DNA of 64,000 nucleotides from Arctopsyche grandis (taxonomy: Eukaryota; Arthropoda; Insecta; Trichoptera; Hydropsychidae). Below the pieces are notes generated by a model. It saw only the letters and a list, made by a program, of their open reading frames with translations. It did no database searches and was not told the origin of the DNA. The stretch spans positions 29,792,986 through 29,856,985 of the forward strand of contig NC_135355.1 in assembly GCF_051622035.1 (NCBI RefSeq), given 5' to 3'. Shown here piece by piece: positions 59,801 through 64,000 of this stretch. The translations under genes and the position numbers were made by a program. Positions within the stretch are counted from its first letter, which is position 1. Each line of letters opens with the position of its first letter.

Positions 59801-61133
59801 CTTTGATTTCAGTGATGGTTAGGTTAGGTTGGGTTAGGTTTCGTGAGGTTAGCGAGTTTTGTATATAACCTACATTCTCGAATTCTTTGATTTCGGTGAT
59901 GGTTAGGTTAGGTTGGGTTAAGTTTCGTGAGTTTTGTGAAAATCTTACAATCTCGAATTCTTTGATTTCGGTGATTGTTAGGTTAGGTTGGGTTAGGTTT
60001 GGTGAGGTTAGCACGTTTTGTGTATATTTTTGTAACGTCGAATCTTTTGATATCGGTGATGGTAAGGTTAGGTTGGGTTAGGTTAGGTGAGGTTAGCGAG
60101 TTTTGTGTATTATTTACAATCTCGATTTCTTTGATATCGGTTATGGTTAGGTAAGGTTGGGATAGGTTTCGTGAGCTAAGCGAATTTTGTGTAAATCTTA
60201 CAATCTCGAATTCTTTGATTACGGTGATGGTAAGGTTAGGTTGGGTTAGGTTTGGTGAGGTTAGCACGTTTTGTGTATATTTTTGCAATATCGAATTATT
60301 TGATTTTGGAGATGGTTGGGTTAGGTAGGGTAAAGTTTGGTGAGGTTTGCGAGTTTTGTGTAATACATTCTCGAATTATTTGATTTCGGTGAAGCTAGGT
60401 TAGGTTGGGTTAGGTTTGGTGAGGTAAGCGAGTTTTGTTTAATTCTTACAATCTTGTGTTCCTAGATTTCGGTGATGGTTAGGTTAGGTTGCGTTAGGTT
60501 TGGTGATATAAGCACGTTTTGTGTATATTTTGGCAAAGTCGAATTTTTTGATTTCGGTGATGGTTAGGTTAGGTTGGGTTAGGTTTCGTGAGGTTAGCGA
60601 GTTTTGTATATAACCTACATTCTCGATTTCTTTGATTTCGGGGATGGTTGGGTTAGGTAGTGTAGGGTTTGGTGAGGTTAGTGAGTTTTGTGGTAATCTT
60701 ACAATCTGGAATTCATTGAATTCGGTGTTGTTTAGGTAAGTTTGGGTTAGTTTATGTGAGGTAAGCGAGTTTTTTGTAAATTTTACAATCTCGAATTCTT
60801 TGATTTCGGTGATGGTTAGGTTAGGTTGGGTTAGGTTTGGTGAGGTTAACGAGTTTTGTGAAAATCTTACAATCTCGAATTCTTTGATTTCGGTGAAGAT
60901 AAGGTTAGGTTGGGTAAGGTTTGGTGAGGTGAGCGAGTTTTGTGAAAATCTTACAATCTCGAACTCTTTGATTTCGGTGATTGTTAGGTTAGGTTGGGTT
61001 AAGTTTCGTGAGTTTTGTGAAAATCTTACAATTTCGAATTCTTTAATTTCGGTGATGGTTAGTTTAGGTTGGGTTAGGTTTGGTGAGGTTAACGAGTTTT
61101 GTGAAAATCTTACAATCTCGAATTCTTTGATTT
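56850..61133 (+). repeat. 4284-bp higher-order repeat, copy 1
   Basis: Anchors 57,497, 57,741, 58,564, 58,993 and 59,385 all recur exactly 4284 bp later, and 4284 equals 51 times 84. The second copy (61,134 onward) runs off the window end, so the last 2.9 kb of the window duplicates 56,850-59,716. Confidence 0.82.
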
Positions 61134-64000
61134 CGGTGATGGTTAGGTTAGGTTGGGTTAGTTTTCGTGAGGTTAGCGAGATTTGTGTATATCTAACAAT
61201 CTCGAATTCTTTGACTTCGGTGATGGTTAGGTTAGGTTGGGTTAAGTTTCGTGAGTTTTGTGAAAATCTTACAATTTCGAATTCTTTAATTTCGGTGATG
61301 GTTAGTTTAGGTTGGGTTAGGTTTGGTGAGGTTAACGAGTTTCGTGAAAATCTTACAATCTCGAATTCTTTGATTTCGGTGATGGTTAGGTTAGGTAGGG
61401 TTAGGTTTGATGAGGTACGCGAGTTTTGTGAAAATTTTACAATCTCGAATTCTTTGATTTCGGTGATGGTTAGGTTAGGTTGGGTTAAGTTTCGTGAGTT
61501 TTGTGAAAATCGTACAATCTCGAATTCTTTGATTTCGGAGATGGTTGGGTTAGGTAGTGTAGGGTTTGGTGAGGTTAGTGAGTTTTGTGGTAATCTTACA
61601 ATCTGGAATTCATTGAATTCGGTGTTGTTTAGGTAAGTTTGGGTTAGTTTATGTGAGGTAAGCGAGTTTTTTGTAAATTTTACAATCTCGAATTCTTTGA
61701 TTTCGGTGATGGTTAGGTTAGGTGGGCTTAGGTTTCGTGAAGTAAGCGAGTTTTGTGTATAACTTACAATCTCGAATTCTTTGATTTCGGTGATGGTTAG
61801 GTTAGGTTGGGTTAAGTTTCGTGAGTTTAGAGAAAATCGTACAATCTCGAAATCTTTGATTTCGGTGATTGTTAGGTTAGGTTGGGTTAGGTTTGGTGAG
61901 GTTAGCACGTTTTGTGTATACTTTTGTAATGTCGAATCTTTTGATTTCGGGGATGGTAAGGTTAGGTTGGGTTAGGTTTGGTGAGGTTAGCGAGTTTTTT
62001 GTATAATTTACAATCTCGATTTCTTTGATATCGGTTATGGTGAGGATAGGTTGGGATAGGTTTCGTGAGGTAAGCGAATTTTGTGTTAATCTAAAAATCT
62101 CGAATTATTTGATTTCGGTGATGGCTAGGTTAGGTTGGGTTAGGTTTGGTGAGATCAGCACGTTTTGTGTATATTTTTGCAATGTCGAATTCTTTGATTT
62201 CGGTGATGGTTAGGTTAGATTGGGTTAGTTTTCGTGAGGTTAGCGAGATTTGTGTATATCTAACAATCTCGAATTCTTTGACTTCGGTGATGGTTAGGTT
62301 AGGTGGGCTTAAGTTTCGTGAAGTTAGCGAGTTTTGTGTAAAACTTACAATCTCGAATTCTTTGATTTCGGTGATGGTTAGGTTAGGTTGGGTTAAGTTT
62401 CGTGAGTTTTGTGAAAATCTTACAATTTCGAATTCTTTAATTTCGGTGATGGTTAGTTTAGGTTGGGTTAGGTTTGGTGAGGTTAACGAGTTTTGTGAAA
62501 ATCTTACAATCTCGAATTCTTTGATTTCGGTGATGGTTAGGTTAGGTTGGGTTAGGTTTCGTGAGTTTTGTGAAAATCGTACAATCTCGAATTCTTTGAT
62601 TTCGGAGATGGTTGGGTTAGGTAGTGTAGGGTTTGGTGAGGTTAGTGAGTTTTGTGGTAATCTTACAATATGGAATTCATTGAATTCGGTGTTTTTTAGG
62701 TAAGTTTGGGTTAGTTTATGTGAGGTAAGCGAGTTTTTTGTAAATCTTACAATCTCGAATTCTTTGATTTCGGTGATGGTTAGGTTAGGTGGGCTTAGGT
62801 TTCGTGAAGTAAGCGAGTTTTGTGTATAACTTACAATCTCGAATTCTTTGATTTTGGTGATGGTTAGGTTAGGTTGGGTTAAGTTTCGTGAGTTTTGTGA
62901 AAATCGTACAATCTCGAATTCTTTGATTTCGGTGATGGTTAGGTTAGGTTGGGTAAGGTTTGGTGAGGTTAGCGAGTTTTGTGAAAATTTTACAATCTCG
63001 AATTCTTTGATTTCGGTGATGGTTAGGTTAGGTTAGGTTAGGTTTGGTAAGGTTAGCACGTTTTGTGTATATTTTTGCAATATCGAATTATTTGATTTCG
63101 GAGATGGTTGGGTTAGGTAGGGTAAAGTTTGGTGAGTTAAGCGAGTTTTGTGTAATACATTCTCGAATTATTTGATTTCGGTGATGGCTAGGTTAGGTTG
63201 GGTTAGGTTTGGTGAGGTAAGCGAGTTTTGTTTAATTCTTACAATCTCGTATTCTTAGATTTCGGTGAAGGTTAGGTTAGGTTGGGTTAGGTTTGGTGAT
63301 ATAAGCACGTTTTGTGTAAATTTTTGCAAAGTCGAATTCTTTGATTTCAGTGATGGTTAGGTTAGGTTGGGTTAGGTTTCGTGAGGTTAGCGAGTTTTGT
63401 ATATAACCTACATTCTCGATTTCTTTGATTTCGGTGATGGTTAGGTTAGGTTGGGTTAAGTTTCGTGAGTTTTGTGAAAATCTTACAATCTCGAATTCTT
63501 TGATTTCGGTGATTGTTAGGTTAGGTTGGGTTAGGTTTGGTGAGGTTAGCACGTTTTGTGTATATTTTTGTAATGTCGAATCTTTTGATTTCGGTGATGG
63601 TAAGGTTAGCTTGGGTTAGGTTTGGTGAGGTAAGCGAGTTTTGTGTATAATTTACAATCCCGATTTCTTTGATATCGGTTATGGTTAGGTTAGGTTGGGA
63701 TAGGTTTCGTGAGGTAAGCGAATTTTGTGTAAATCTTACAATCTCGAATTCTTTAATTTCGGTGATGGTTAGGTTAGGTTGGGTTAGGTTTGGTAAGGTT
63801 AGCACGTTTTGTGTATATTTTTTCAATATCGAATTATTTGATTTCGGAGATGGTTGGGTTAGGTAGGGTAAAGTTTGGTGAGTTAATCGAGTTTTGTGTA
63901 ATACATTCTCGAATCATTTGATTTCGGTGATGGCTAGGTTAGTTTGGGTTAGGTTTGGTGAGGTAAGCGAGTTTTGTTTAATTCTTACAATCTCGTATTC
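61134..64000 (+). repeat. 4284-bp higher-order repeat, copy 2 (cut by window end)
   Basis: Partner of 56,850-59,716. Only isolated base changes are visible, for example TCGAAATC at about 61,848 in place of TCGAATTC. Confidence 0.8.

Larger units (their letters stand above)
22258..64000 (+). repeat. Satellite array, forward block right of the Jockey insertion
   Basis: About 41.7 kb of tandem monomers run unbroken to the window end. There are three length classes. The 84-bp type (e.g. 23,536-23,619) has GCGAGTTTTGTG and CTTACAATCTCG. The 85-bp type (e.g. 23,620-23,704) has GCACGTTTT and TTTTTGCAATGTCG. The 75-bp type (e.g. 28,839-28,913) lacks nine bases around GGTTAGCGA. All start with seven phased GGTTA-like pentamers and most contain GAATTC. 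The sequence before and after the Jockey element is the same satellite. No gene or RNA gene is seen; repetitive ORFs on both strands reflect the triplet-multiple period. Confidence 0.95.

Noticed and set aside
10808..63866. More than a hundred repetitive ORFs (60-474 codons) across the array
   Set aside because: They recur with the monomer on both strands, break at 85-bp monomers and have no recognisable domain. They are explained by a stop-poor repeat whose length is a multiple of three.
10699..64000. A true chromosome-end telomere
   Set aside because: The pentamers are degenerate, limited to 35 bp per monomer and separated by unique sequence. No run of pure TTAGG is present, so this is at most subtelomeric or telomere-derived.
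10699..64000. CRISPR-like array (repeat plus spacer)
   Set aside because: The supposed spacers are themselves repeated monomer sequence; unit size, eukaryotic context and lack of cas genes exclude it.
22258..64000. CENP-B box within the monomer
   Set aside because: I looked for the TTCG-N4-A-N2-CGGG core. GATTTCGGTGATGG has the TTCG but not the required spacing or CGGG, so no claim is made about a centromere.

Overview
This window is eukaryotic and almost certainly from an insect. It holds two intronless ZAD-C2H2 zinc-finger genes, a transcription-factor class known mainly from insects. It also holds insect-type transposons (Ty3/gypsy, PIF/Harbinger, hAT, Jockey) and a satellite rich in GGTTA, the permuted TTAGG telomere repeat of most non-dipteran insects. 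I cannot name the order or species from sequence alone. There are no bacterial-style genes, operons or CRISPR arrays.

Region 1 (1-10,698) is ordinary gene-bearing sequence that has collected mobile elements. Two tandem paralogs on the + strand (197-1846 and 6456-8003) share one layout: an N-terminal ZAD, an acidic/lysine-rich linker and eleven C2H2 fingers. Between them lie a probable solo LTR (2735-3236, ATAT target duplication), a gutted Ty3/gypsy remnant (about 3241-4326) and a non-autonomous PIF/Harbinger element (4327-5599). That element has 248-bp terminal inverted repeats with three mismatches, TAA target duplications and a fragment of a MADF-domain gene. A hAT-type MITE (8011-9066) sits directly on the stop codon of the second gene: its 8-bp target duplication begins with the last base of the stop. 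A decayed hAT copy with a transposase fragment follows (9090-9993).

Region 2 (about 10,699-64,000) is one very large satellite array, interrupted once. The monomer is about 84 bp (variants of 85 and 75 bp). It consists of a 35-bp block of seven phased GGTTA-like pentamers plus a unique block of about 49 bp with a GAATTC site. The first 0.77 kb is in the opposite orientation, with a head-to-head junction near 11,466; the rest runs G-rich on the + strand. Monomers are arranged in nested higher-order repeats, with exact-offset duplications of 1502, 1576, 2606, 2617, 2566, 1374 and 4284 bp, and longer-range copies offset by about 13.4-13.6 and 10.9 kb.

A nearly complete Jockey-clade non-LTR retrotransposon (17,943-22,257) is inserted in the array, with a poly(A) tail and a 10-bp target duplication of satellite sequence. 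Both its ORFs keep their frame over their whole length but carry four internal stop codons. The many long repetitive ORFs in the array are a by-product of 84- and 75-bp periods being multiples of three, and I do not call them genes. The most unusual element of the window is this telomere-derived composite satellite with its inversion and higher-order structure.
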